From positions 4,528,501 through 4,592,500 of the forward strand of contig JARUPY010000534.1 of assembly GCA_029817715.1 (NCBI GenBank): a DNA stretch of 64,000 nt, written 5' to 3'. The DNA is from Melastoma dodecandrum (lineage: Eukaryota; Streptophyta; Magnoliopsida; Myrtales; Melastomataceae). Under the pieces are notes generated by a model. The model was not told where the DNA came from and ran no database searches. It worked only from the letters and a program-made list of their open reading frames with translations. The position numbers were made by a program, and so were the translations under genes. This document shows positions 13,067 through 22,587 of this stretch, piece after piece; position 1 is the first letter of the stretch; the number at the start of each line of letters is the position of its first letter.

Positions 13067-14357
13067 AGCCTTGTCATCAAACCTGCCACTGCTCGTCTGG
13101 TCTTAACCATCGCCTCTTCTCGTGGCTGGGCCCTTCGTCAATTAGATGTTCGCAACGCCTTTCTTCACGGCGACCTCTCTGAAACTGTGTACATGAAGCA
13201 GTCGCCCGACTACATCGATGCCCGCTTCCCATACCATGTGCGTCGACTACAAAAATCCCTCAATGGCCTTCGTCAAGCACCCCGCGCTTGGTTCGACTGT
13301 TTCTCTGCAGTTCTCTTATCATTGGGATTCACGCAGAGTCAATCAGATACCTCCTTATTTTACTTGCACACGACTACTTCGACGATCTTACGCTCGTCTA
13401 TGTTGACGACATGCTTCTTATCGGACCCGATTGCCACAAGCTGGATGCTCTCGTCGCAGCCTTTTCCAGTTGCGTTGCTCTCAAGGATCTTGGTTTTCCG
13501 TCCCACGTCCTCAACGTGCGCATCGAGTCGTTTGCGCAGGGCCTCTTTCTCTCTCAAGCTCACTACAACGAGCAATTGTTGCAGAAATATAATCTTAGTG
13601 AGTGTCGGCCAGCTAAAACTCCCTTGTCGCCGAAGTTTTAGCCGAGTCTCGACGCTCCTCTTACTGACAACCCCACTAAATTTCAGGAATTGATTGGATC
13701 ACTCCAGTACCTCACCATGACTCGCCCAGACATTGCCTTTTCTGTCAACCAACTGAGTCAATTCCTCCATTCGCCGACCACTGAACATGCTTGTGATGCC
13801 AAAAGGATCCTCTGCTACCTAAAAGGCACTTCCACTATTGGTCTACCCTTACTGAAAACAGATCTAACACGTTTAGCGACTTATATAGATGCAGATTGGG
13901 CAGGTTGTCCTACCACCCGTCGCAGCACTACAGGGTATGCCGTCTTTCTCGGCTCCACTTGCTCTCATGGCAGTCAAAGAAGCAGCCCATCGTATCTCGC
14001 AATTCGACTGAAGCTGAGTATCGTGCCCTTGCTTATGCTGCCGCGGAGATTATGTGGATCTCCTCCCTCGGCCGCGAAATTGGTCTTTCGCTCCGCCGAC
14101 CGTTGATCATTTGCTGCGACAATATAGACGCCACCTATCTTGCTACAAATCCGATCCAGCACAACCGGACGAAGCACGTCGCTATTGACTACCACTTCAT
14201 CCGAGAACAAGTCTATTGTGGTGATCTCATCGTCAAATTTGTTCCCACAAAAAAGCAATGTGCTGACATCTTCACAAAAAATCTCGATGGTCGTTCTTTC
14301 ACTCATCAACGTACCACTCTCATGCACTGCCCTGAGCATGAGATTGCAGGGGGATGA
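13067..14357 (+). pseudogene. Copia pol, 3' part: reverse transcriptase and RNase H
   Basis: Reverse transcriptase resumes with LRQLDVRNAFLHGDL, KSLNGLRQAPRAWF and the catalytic LVYVDDMLLIG. RNase H follows with LIGSLQYLTMTRPDI, DADWAGCPTTRRSTTGY, NSTEAEYRALA and RTKHVAIDYHFIREQV. Frameshifts lie near 13372 and near 13965, and there is an in-frame TAG at about 13639 after SPKF. The motif order is canonical for copia, and the lesions show the copy is dead. Confidence 0.88.
14345..14354 (+). other. Polypurine tract of the copia element
   Basis: TGCAGGGGGA lies directly before the TG of the 3' LTR, where plus-strand priming would occur. Confidence 0.6.
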
Positions 14358-14519
14358 CATTCTCGAGCCATCCACTTTTGGTAGTGGAGCATTTAGTGAT
14401 TTAGTAGTGGAACATTTAATGTCTTGCATTCATTACTGTTTAGATTGGCTATAAAGACAGCGTAAATACATTTAAATCAATTATCGAACATTTCTTTCGC
14501 CACAATTTGAAATCTTTCA
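14355..14519 (+). repeat. 3' LTR of the copia element
   Basis: This 165-bp copy begins TGACATTCTCGAG and ends GAAATCTTTCA. It carries the same TATA-like TATAAAGACA as the 5' LTR. The following bases (ACTTT) do not match the 5' flank. Confidence 0.85.
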
Positions 14520-17500
14520 ACTTTGACGACTTCATTACGACAACCGTGGTTCTTTGTTTTTTTTTTAAATTTTTGAAATACATAACTCTAACGGTCCCAT
14601 GATAAAAGGCATCGATCGCCTTGTCTGTTTCGCTAGCATTGTTGCTTGTTGAAAGGGACGTTTAATCCGAGGAGACATAGACAGACCTGCATGGTGTGGG
14701 ATTTGCTTTATCTGTTGAGATATATAAATCAAAGAGCGAAAATTACTCATTTATGAACAAACTCCATTTGTCTCTCCATTTTGAGTTGAGATATGATCAC
14801 GATTGTAAAATATTTGGTAAACGCGTGATCTTATCATGGGCGAAGAGCCATACATAGTCCAAAGTATGGCAACAAGCAACGTGATTTTATAGCAATGACA
14901 ACGGATTATGATCTGAAGAAAAAATTATAAGCAATGAAAATCAGTTGTGTTATTTGAGTTGGTAAGAAACATATGGATCTATTTTCTTTAAAACCCTGAC
15001 TGACATATGTCATTTTCAGGTGCCCGCGGGCCCGTCCAAATTTCACCGGGTCAAGAGACATAACCCATTACATTGATTTCTTTTCTTGCGAATTCCCAGT
15101 AATGTCGGCAACTCTTGCTTCACCAAAAAGGTCCAAGAGAGAATTGTGTATTTCGGCAACTGCGCCTCCCGATTCATGCATCCCCTGAAAGAAACCAGGC
15201 TAGTTTTTGCTATACACCTGAGAGCTTCCTTCCTCCATCTATGTTCCGGGAAAGTCAGGCAAGCCGCCTAGAAAGCACTAAAAGGAAAACTAGTTTTGAT
15301 GGCCGAAAGGACGATTGCAACCACCGAGCTCAGACAGAACACCCGAACCGACAACTAACTACTTAGGGAAGGGGATTTTGGGGCTACCGGGACGGAGTGA
15401 AGGTCCTGATGTAAAAGATCTCACCTCGAAGATGATCGATCACACAGCTTTCAAAGGTCTTATCTAAACTGCATTCCTTTTCTACGAACGAATGCAGGCG
15501 GCTCTCCCGTGCTCAATTCCAGCCATCCACGAGGCTAAAATAGTCACCGCACCACCCATACACACTTCCGAGACAGCCAAAACGGGGGGCAGTTCCTTCC
15601 ATTACAAGGAGGCCGCTGAAGACGACAATGGGGACGTCGGAGGCATGATGGCAGACAAGGCGGAGGAGGAGCACATTGGTGTCTTGGGCCAGGAAAGCCA
15701 CGGTTTGGATGTGCCCTCATCGCCGTCACGTTCACCAACGAATTCGTCAAGATCGTTCTCGAAACTAGGAACTTGTATAGCCAGACTTCTATAGTAGCAG
15801 TGCAAATTACACTTTAAAGGGGGGCAAAAAAAAAAAAAAGGAAAAGGTGGGGGAAGGGAGGGGATAGATGATGCGCATGATATCGTCTCTAAACTCCCAG
15901 TTGACTTCACTTTGGGGGATGTGTCGGGGGGATCCGATTTTGTCCGTCCCCCGTATCCATGATCGGATAAAAATCCACTCCTCGTTGTTCCACTCGCTAC
16001 AAATTAGCATTAGTAGAAAAAAAAAAATGACGGTTTTATGAAATTCATTTTTAAAATAATCATATAATTCGACTTTTATAAAACTAATTTTATTTATTTA
16101 TAGTTTGGCTTTTTAAAAAATTGAGTTGTTTGAAAAATAACAAGAAGGTCATGTAAAAACAAAACTCTAAGTTCATCAAACTCGGATTTAAAAAGATCGA
16201 ATTCTTTAAAAGTTACGTCATTTCAAAAATTTCAAAAATTCACCGGCATCCTACAACGAAGATTATTAATTTAATAGCAACAAAAAAATCAGATAGCTTC
16301 GTCCTGATGTTGACTCGAAAAAGGGTATGTAATGTTAGTGTAACATTTCATGATGACTAGGCGTGTTGTGAATGTTTTCTATATGCTTTTAAATTTTAAT
16401 CATATACCTAGTATGATTACCTTACCAGTTAATTACCTAGGTTTAATTTTATGTTAAGGAGCGGGTGTTACTTTTTGATGCATAATTATATTATTATCAT
16501 CAGATAGATGAATTGAACTCGGAGAATGGTGGAACGAATAATTAGGTTGACAAAATCTATACTCATTTAAATTTGAATTTTGTTGTATTAAAAGAAAATT
16601 CACTCCTAACCTCCCAAAAAAACGGAGATCCAACAACAACCATCATAATATTTGTACTAGTATTCTATTAAAAATACTAGGATGTCTTTATCATTCATTT
16701 TTCTCAAAATTATTTATTCCTCGCTAAATCTAAATTAACCCCGTTTTTTCTTTTACTTTTCATGAAATAAAATCGTGTTATTATCGATTCGAATTGGACA
16801 ACAGGTACAATGTAAATACTTATAATTAGAATTTTTATTATATAAGTGGTGAAAAAAAAATATGACTGCTCTAAAAAAAACTTAAAAAATTAAGGATAAA
16901 AAAATAAAAGTAAGAATGACAATTTCAAAGAAACATGAATTATGATTTTAAATTACTTAAAAAAGCATGGCCGAGTATGAAACCTCCTTGTTGTTCTAAT
17001 AAAAGTCGCGATTTAAAATCCCAACTAATCTATGAAAGTTGCGGCTTCATGCTTAATAAAAATATGCTAATCGGTATGTGTACCACACATTCAGGCTTCT
17101 TTCAACCTGCTACTTGGAAGTTCATGAATTTACGCCGTAGAAGCGGTCCCTTCACCCTACTTGGCGTCATACGAAAGTCATGATTTAAAACTCCGACTTT
17201 GTTACGAAAGTCACGGGATCACTCGCGACTTAGACATATTTAATAAAAATTTATAAGTGATTGACATACCTGATATTTTATAAAATCGTTTTTGAAATTT
17301 CGTAAATTTTTTTGGTACAAGCTCTTTGAATATTCGGTTTTTTTGTCGGTGCATAAACCATCCAATGAATAAATATCAAAATCATAGTTATACAATAATG
17401 TAATAAATGAATCGGAAAACGTGAAGTATTTTTTTTTTAAATTAAAAATAGAGACGTTATGATCCTCTTTCTGATTCATTGGCTGTCTTATCTGCCAACA

Positions 17501-17736
17501 CCATCCGTCCATCCGTCTTCACCATCACCAACACTGTGAGCACAAATCCACTCAAAAAATCACGACCCTCCCTCCCTCACTCACAATCTAAATTTTATTA
17601 CATCAATATTATTAATCTTAAATTTTTTTTTCCCGTTAAAAATTAGCTTTTTCATTACACGACACGCGACTTTTTGACTAATTAATCCGAGAGATGAATC
17701 TTACTTAAATTTACGCCTTCCTTTTAAATAATAATA
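14520..17736. other. Intergenic, mostly AT-rich DNA
   Basis: No gene is supportable here. The part at 15100-15910 is less AT-rich and has overlapping ORFs on both strands without recognisable motifs; it might be a gene relic. 16000-17700 is AT-rich with A and T runs and should contain the promoter of the receptor kinase that starts at 17737. Confidence 0.4.
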
Positions 17737-20700
17737 ATGGCAAGAACGACGTCATCCCCCACTTTTCTACCTTCCCAGCCCCAAACTCTCTCCTTACGCT
17801 TGAAAATGCCTCCCTTTTCTCCCTCTGCCCCTTCACCCCACCACCACCACCACCACCTCCACCTCCACTTCCAATCTCCATTTCCCTCCCGCCGATGGTC
17901 GTCCACCTCCTCCTCTAGCCCCTTCCCCTCCCCCACCCCCACCGCCATGACCTGTTCCTGCATCCCCTTCCCCATCTTGTCGCTTCTCTCGTTCGTGGTT
18001 TGGGCCGCCGCCGCCGCCGCGGCCTCTCCGTCCTGCGACTCGGGGGACCTTGCTTCCTTCCTCTCCTTCCTCTCGTCCCTCTCCCCTCCCCCGGCCTTCC
18101 TCAACTGGTCTTCTTCCTCCGATTGTTGCGCCTGGGATGGGGTGGGTTGTGACTCGGTCTCCGGTCGCATCGTCCGCGTCCACCTCCCAGCCCGCAACCT
18201 CAACGGTACCTTCCCTTCTTCCCTTCTCAATCTGACCCGCCTTTCCTACCTTAATTTGTCTCGTAACAACTTGTCCGGATTGCTCCCCGGCCACTTTTTC
18301 GAATCTTTGGGCGATCTTGAGGTTCTTGATCTTAGTTACAACAAGTTGTTCGGGGAGTTCCCGGATGTTGGGCTGGTTAATTCGATCCGGATCATCGACG
18401 TGTCGAGCAATCGGTTTCACGGGCCAGTTCCTTCGTCTGTCTTCGAGAGGGGGTGGAATTTGAGTTCTCTCAACTTAAGCAACAACGATTTTATAGGACA
18501 GATTCCATCGCTTCTGTGTGCTGGCTCATATGCGAACTCCTCCCGGCTAATCCAGGTGCTGGATTTCTCGAGTAACAACTTCAGCGGCCGAATTCCTGCT
18601 GGGTTGGGGAATTGCTCTCTGCTACGGGTCCTCCGGGCCGGTTTCAATATCCTGAGCGGTGAATTGCCTCAAGAATTGTATTCTGCGGTTTCACTCGAGG
18701 AGGTTTCGCTTTACCAGAATAACATTTCGGGAACCATCAGCGATGGAATTGGAAATTTGACCAACCTCAGGGTCCTGTCGCTTTATTCGAATGATCTCGG
18801 AGGGACGATTCCAGAAAGCATCGGTAAACTGTTGAAGCTGGAGCAACTGTTGCTTCACATAAACGGTCTAGTAGGGACTTTGCCGGCGTCGTTGAATAAC
18901 TGCACAAGCCTGAGGAAGTTGATATTGAGGGTCAATGGCTTGGGAGGAGAGGTTGCTGCTTTTGATTTCTCGCCGTTACAGCAGCTCATCACACTCGATC
19001 TCGGCAACAACAACTTCACAGGCAACTTGCCGACCAGCCTCTGCTTCTGTAAGTCACTAACTGCTATTAGATTTGCTACCAATAAAATTAGCGGCCAAGT
19101 ATCTCCGGAAATGCTCTCTCTGAAGTCGCTATCGTTTCTTTCGGTTTCGAACAACTCATTGTCGAATGTCACTGGTGCTCTTGGCATTTTAAGTGGGTTG
19201 AAGAATCTGAGTACTTTGATATTGTCCAAGAATTTCTTGGGTGAAGAGATTCCTCAGGACGGCGGTATTCTCAGCACAGGAGGGTTTCCAAATCTTCAAG
19301 TATTGGCCTTAGGCGGCTGTCTGTTCACTGGCAGAGTCCCGAGTTGGTTGGTGAAGCTCGACAACTTAGAAGTGTTGGACTTGTCGCAGAATCAGATCAC
19401 GGGGACGATCCCTGGTGGGTTTGACACGTTGCGATTCTTATTCTACATTGACCTGTCAAGTAATTGCCTTTCTGGAGGGTTTCCGATCGTGTTTACTGAC
19501 CTCCCGGCACTCTTGTCGGGATCTCCGGGCAGTCGAGTGAATCAGACATACTTGGAGCTGCCTGTCTTTGTGATGCCTAATAATGCGACCAACCAACAGT
19601 ATAATCAGCTTTCGTTCCTGCCACCTGCGATTTACCTGTATAACAACAGCCTGAGTGGTAGCATTCCCCCTCAGATCGGTCGGCTGAAGTCTCTCCACGT
19701 GCTCGATTTGAGCCATAATAACTTTTCCGATAAGATCCCAGAGCAATTGTCCAGCTTACATAACTTGGAGAAGTTGCTCCTCGCATCGAACCATTTCACA
19801 GGAGTGATTCCCGAATCGCTCAGAGGGCTCCATTTCTTGTCGTCATTCAGTGTCGCGTATAATGATCTCATTGGGCCGATACCAAAGGGCGGTCAGTTTG
19901 ATACATTCACCAATGTAAGCTTTGTTGGGAATGATGGACTATGTGGCAGCATCATTCAGCGGCTCTGCCTGAGTTCACCGGGCATTTATATGGTACGGCA
20001 GGATGGCACAAACAAGAAGCTTGTCATCGGGGTCATCTTGGGATCCTGTATTTTGTTGGGTTTTATGATCATGTCCGCCGCCCTCTGGGTGTTCATCACA
20101 AAGAGAAGGGTCACGCCTCGTCGGGATTCCGGGAAAGTTGAGTTGGGGACTTTCTCGTGCAATTCCAATCATGGGACTGCTCGGGAATTTGACAAGGACA
20201 CGAGCTTGGTGATAGTATTCCATGACAACAACAGGAACGACTTGGAGAATCTTACGATAACCGAAATCCTAGCGGCAACAGGGAACTTCAATCAGGCTAA
20301 TATCATAGGGTGTGGTGCTTTCGGTCTGGTCTACAAGGCGACATTGCCTAACGGCACAAAGTTGGCTGTGAAGAAGCTTTCGGGTGACATGGGCCTTATG
20401 GAGAAGGAGTTCAAATCGGAGGTGGAGGTTCTCTCGAATGCACGGCACGAAAACCTCGTCTCCCTACAAGGTTACTCCATCCACGAAGGATCGCGTCTCT
20501 TGATTTACTCGTACATGGAGAACGGGAGTCTCGATTACTGGTTGCATGAGAAGATTGACGGGCCGGCCACGTTAGATTGGCTGACCAGACTGAAGATTGC
20601 TCAGGGGGCATGTTGTGGCCTGGCTTACATGCACCAGGTATGTGATCCGCACATTGTGCACAGGGACATCAAATCCAGCAACATCCTCCTCGACCACGAG

Positions 20701-21141
20701 TTCAAGGCGCACGTGGCGGATTTTGGCCTATCCCGTTTGATCCTTCCTTATAAGACCCACGTAACAACTGAGCTCGTGGGCACATTGGGTTACATCCCAC
20801 CAGAGTATGCACACACCTGGATAGCCACCTTGAGGGGCGACGTGTACAGTTTCGGGGTGGTGATGCTCGAGCTGCTCTCGGGGAGAAGGCCGGTGGATGT
20901 ATTGAAGCCCAAGGAGGCAAGGGAGCTCGTGGGGTGGGTCCAGGACGCGAGGAAGGAAGGGAAGGAATTAGAAATCTTTGAACCCCATCTGCGAGGGAAG
21001 GGGCACGAAGATCAGATGCTATGGTTTCTGGACATTGCCTGCCAATGCGTTAACCATAACCCTTTCAAGAGGCCAACTATTAAGGAAGTCGTCGTCTGGC
21101 TGCGGGAAATCTACGATGGCACCCTGCAAGCGCCGAAATGA
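17737..21141 (+). CDS. PSY1R: LRR receptor-like kinase of the PSY1R/PSKR type, intronless
   Basis: Plasma-membrane receptor resembling the receptor for tyrosine-sulfated PSY peptides. A single ORF of 1,134 aa starts at 17737. An ATG at 17947 (residue 71) begins directly before a hydrophobic signal peptide (MTCSCIPFPILSLLSFVVWA) and would give 1,064 aa, close to the family size; I favour it. The N-terminal cap has the SSDCCAWDGVGC cysteines, then many LRRs, an island region before the last four LRRs (near LSGSPGSRVNQTYLELP), a transmembrane helix (about 761-783) and a cytoplasmic kinase. Kinase signs are IIGCGAFGLVYKA (glycine loop), LAVKKL (ATP lysine), HRDIKSSNILLD (catalytic loop) and DFGLSRL. 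HRD and DFG are intact, so it should be an active kinase. The C-terminus NPFKRPTIKEVVVWL fits this clade. Confidence 0.9.
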   Translation: MARTTSSPTFLPSQPQTLSLRLKMPPFSPSAPSPHHHHHHLHLHFQSPFPSRRWSSTSSSSPFPSPTPTAMTCSCIPFPILSLLSFVVWAAAAAAASPSCDSGDLASFLSFLSSLSPPPAFLNWSSSSDCCAWDGVGCDSVSGRIVRVHLPARNLNGTFPSSLLNLTRLSYLNLSRNNLSGLLPGHFFESLGDLEVLDLSYNKLFGEFPDVGLVNSIRIIDVSSNRFHGPVPSSVFERGWNLSSLNLSNNDFIGQIPSLLCAGSYANSSRLIQVLDFSSNNFSGRIPAGLGNCSLLRVLRAGFNILSGELPQELYSAVSLEEVSLYQNNISGTISDGIGNLTNLRVLSLYSNDLGGTIPESIGKLLKLEQLLLHINGLVGTLPASLNNCTSLRKLILRVNGLGGEVAAFDFSPLQQLITLDLGNNNFTGNLPTSLCFCKSLTAIRFATNKISGQVSPEMLSLKSLSFLSVSNNSLSNVTGALGILSGLKNLSTLILSKNFLGEEIPQDGGILSTGGFPNLQVLALGGCLFTGRVPSWLVKLDNLEVLDLSQNQITGTIPGGFDTLRFLFYIDLSSNCLSGGFPIVFTDLPALLSGSPGSRVNQTYLELPVFVMPNNATNQQYNQLSFLPPAIYLYNNSLSGSIPPQIGRLKSLHVLDLSHNNFSDKIPEQLSSLHNLEKLLLASNHFTGVIPESLRGLHFLSSFSVAYNDLIGPIPKGGQFDTFTNVSFVGNDGLCGSIIQRLCLSSPGIYMVRQDGTNKKLVIGVILGSCILLGFMIMSAALWVFITKRRVTPRRDSGKVELGTFSCNSNHGTAREFDKDTSLVIVFHDNNRNDLENLTITEILAATGNFNQANIIGCGAFGLVYKATLPNGTKLAVKKLSGDMGLMEKEFKSEVEVLSNARHENLVSLQGYSIHEGSRLLIYSYMENGSLDYWLHEKIDGPATLDWLTRLKIAQGACCGLAYMHQVCDPHIVHRDIKSSNILLDHEFKAHVADFGLSRLILPYKTHVTTELVGTLGYIPPEYAHTWIATLRGDVYSFGVVMLELLSGRRPVDVLKPKEARELVGWVQDARKEGKELEIFEPHLRGKGHEDQMLWFLDIACQCVNHNPFKRPTIKEVVVWLREIYDGTLQAPK

Positions 21142-21328
21142 CGAATGCGCGGATGGGTGCAGCCAATTCTCCGGCTTTGTACAGGAACGGCATCTAGTTT
21201 TCCAGCAGAAGGCGTTCTTCTGCAACAATGTACAGCAAATAGGGGGAGGTATAATTCTCTGTAACTCATAAAGGCAAAAGATAAAATCGAGATTTCGGCT
21301 TTGTGAAAGACGAGGATCATTAACTAAT

Positions 21329-22318
21329 GGCCAAATTATCAAATCTATCCTGAACTTTGGTTCGTTTTTCTGATTTATCCAAAAATTTCAATAATATTAT
21401 CAGATAGTCTAACGTTTGTCCGTTATCTCAAATATGACTTCCGTCCATCCGACCCTCGGACGGAAACAGACGTGACTCGACGTGTCCCTTGATGCCGTCA
21501 ATCCACCGTTTTCTTCCGATATTTGCTGACATGGCGATGAGTTATAGTATACGTGGATCCACATCGGAGATCGGAATCCCTAAATCCCGATTTCCCTCCC
21601 CCAAATTCTGCCCCAAATCAGAACCCCCAACCCTTAATATTTTCCTCCTCCTTGCTTCGGTAGCGGAGGAAAGCGGTTCCGAATGTCAGGAGCTTCGACG
21701 CTGCCATTTCCCTGGCCGTTACCGGAAAGTGTCTTCGGAGGAGGGATTAGGGGTTTGAGGAGCTTAAGATGACGACGGCTGTGGTTGAGGATAAAAGAGA
21801 GTTTGCACATAATGTAAAGATTTTATCATTGAGCTCGAGTCTAGATATGAAGAAACCGCTAGAAATCCCTAAATTCCTTAAACCCTCCCTCCCCGCCGAC
21901 GTCCCGAGTTACGACTCAGCGCCGTGATCCCAAGTGAACTCGCTCCGCCGAGAATGAGGAGAGCCATGGCTCTTTTCCCCTCCTCCATCCACCGATCCCT
22001 CTCCTCTGCCTCCGCCGTCGTCACTCGCCAGTGGGGGTTCTGATTTGGGGTAGAATTTGGGGGAGGAAAATCGGAATTTAGGGATGCGGATTTCCGACGT
22101 GGGTCCACGTATGCTACAACTCATCGCCATGTTAGCAAATGTCGGAAGAAAACGGTGGATTGAAGGGATACGTCGGAGCCAGTTTCCGTCCGAGGGTCGA
22201 GTGGACGGAAGTCATATTTGAGATAACGAACAAACGTTAGATTATCTTATTATATTATTGAAAGTTCTGGATAAATAGGAAAAACGGGCCAAAGTTAAGG
22301 TATATTTGAAAATTTGGC
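21329..22318. mobile_element. Non-autonomous Mutator-like element with TIRs of about 290 bp (possible Pack-MULE)
   Basis: The left arm (about 21330-21630) and right arm (about 22030-22318) are inverted copies. Both carry GCCAAATT at the outer end, then ATCTCAAATATGACTTCCGT, then CCACCGTTTTCTTCCGA, and end inside at CCCAAATCAGAACCCCCA. Long TIRs are typical of Mutator-like elements. Flanking 9-mers TTAACTAAT (21320-21328) and TTAATTTAT (22319-22327) agree at 7 of 9 positions, consistent with an aged 9-bp target duplication. The roughly 400-bp core is GC-rich, unlike the surrounding DNA, and contains a 52-codon ORF, so a captured gene fragment is possible. No transposase is present. Confidence 0.75.
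21769..21927 (+). CDS. Small ORF inside the Mutator-like element, possible captured gene fragment
   Basis: A 52-aa ORF starts ATGACGACGGCT and reads MTTAVVEDKREFAHN, continuing with KPLEIPKFLKPSLPAD. It lies entirely between the two inverted arms. The composition looks protein-like but I do not recognise it. It may be a captured exon fragment or a chance ORF. Confidence 0.2.
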   Translation: MTTAVVEDKREFAHNVKILSLSSSLDMKKPLEIPKFLKPSLPADVPSYDSAP

Positions 22319-22587
22319 TTAATTTATCTTAACAATTAAAACCGGCCAAAATTAAGATCGCCCGGTTGATGAGTTGACCTGTGACTAGAGCTTGCCAAAC
22401 TTTCTCCAACCTAAATTGGATTAGGCGGTCTTAGAGCTAATTAATGGAAGGAGATTAACCTACTACGGATAATTAAGGCTAAACAAAAACACCCCATCTT
22501 CGTATTCTCAAAGACATCGGACGAGGAAGAAAAAAATATACTATCTTTAGTTCTTGTAATGATATTTTTGCAGTCGTTCGGACAGCA

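Larger units (their letters stand above)
8257..14519 (+). mobile_element. Degenerate Ty1/copia LTR retrotransposon interrupted by a solo LTR
   Basis: Two LTR copies (8257-8426 and 14355-14519) flank copia pol remnants in the order GAG-pre-integrase, integrase, reverse transcriptase, RNase H. A tRNA-Met-like primer site follows the 5' LTR and a purine tract precedes the 3' LTR. The gag and protease region is missing: only about 200 bp separate the primer site from the integrase zinc-binding region. Pol has frameshifts and stops and is split by a 2,994-bp insertion at 10068-13061. Without that insertion the element is about 3.3 kb. The short LTRs and pol type would fit the Ale/Retrofit lineage, which is inference. 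No matching target duplication is visible (TCTCG before, ACTTT after). Confidence 0.9.

Noticed and set aside
15086..15910. Cluster of short ORFs in a less AT-rich patch
   Set aside because: The frames on both strands are equally open and show no family motif. It may be a relic, but I cannot support a call.
17833..18420. 195-codon ORF on the - strand opposite the receptor kinase
   Set aside because: It is low-complexity Gly/Arg/Glu sequence that mirrors the GC-rich signal peptide and cap region of the kinase gene. No domain is visible.
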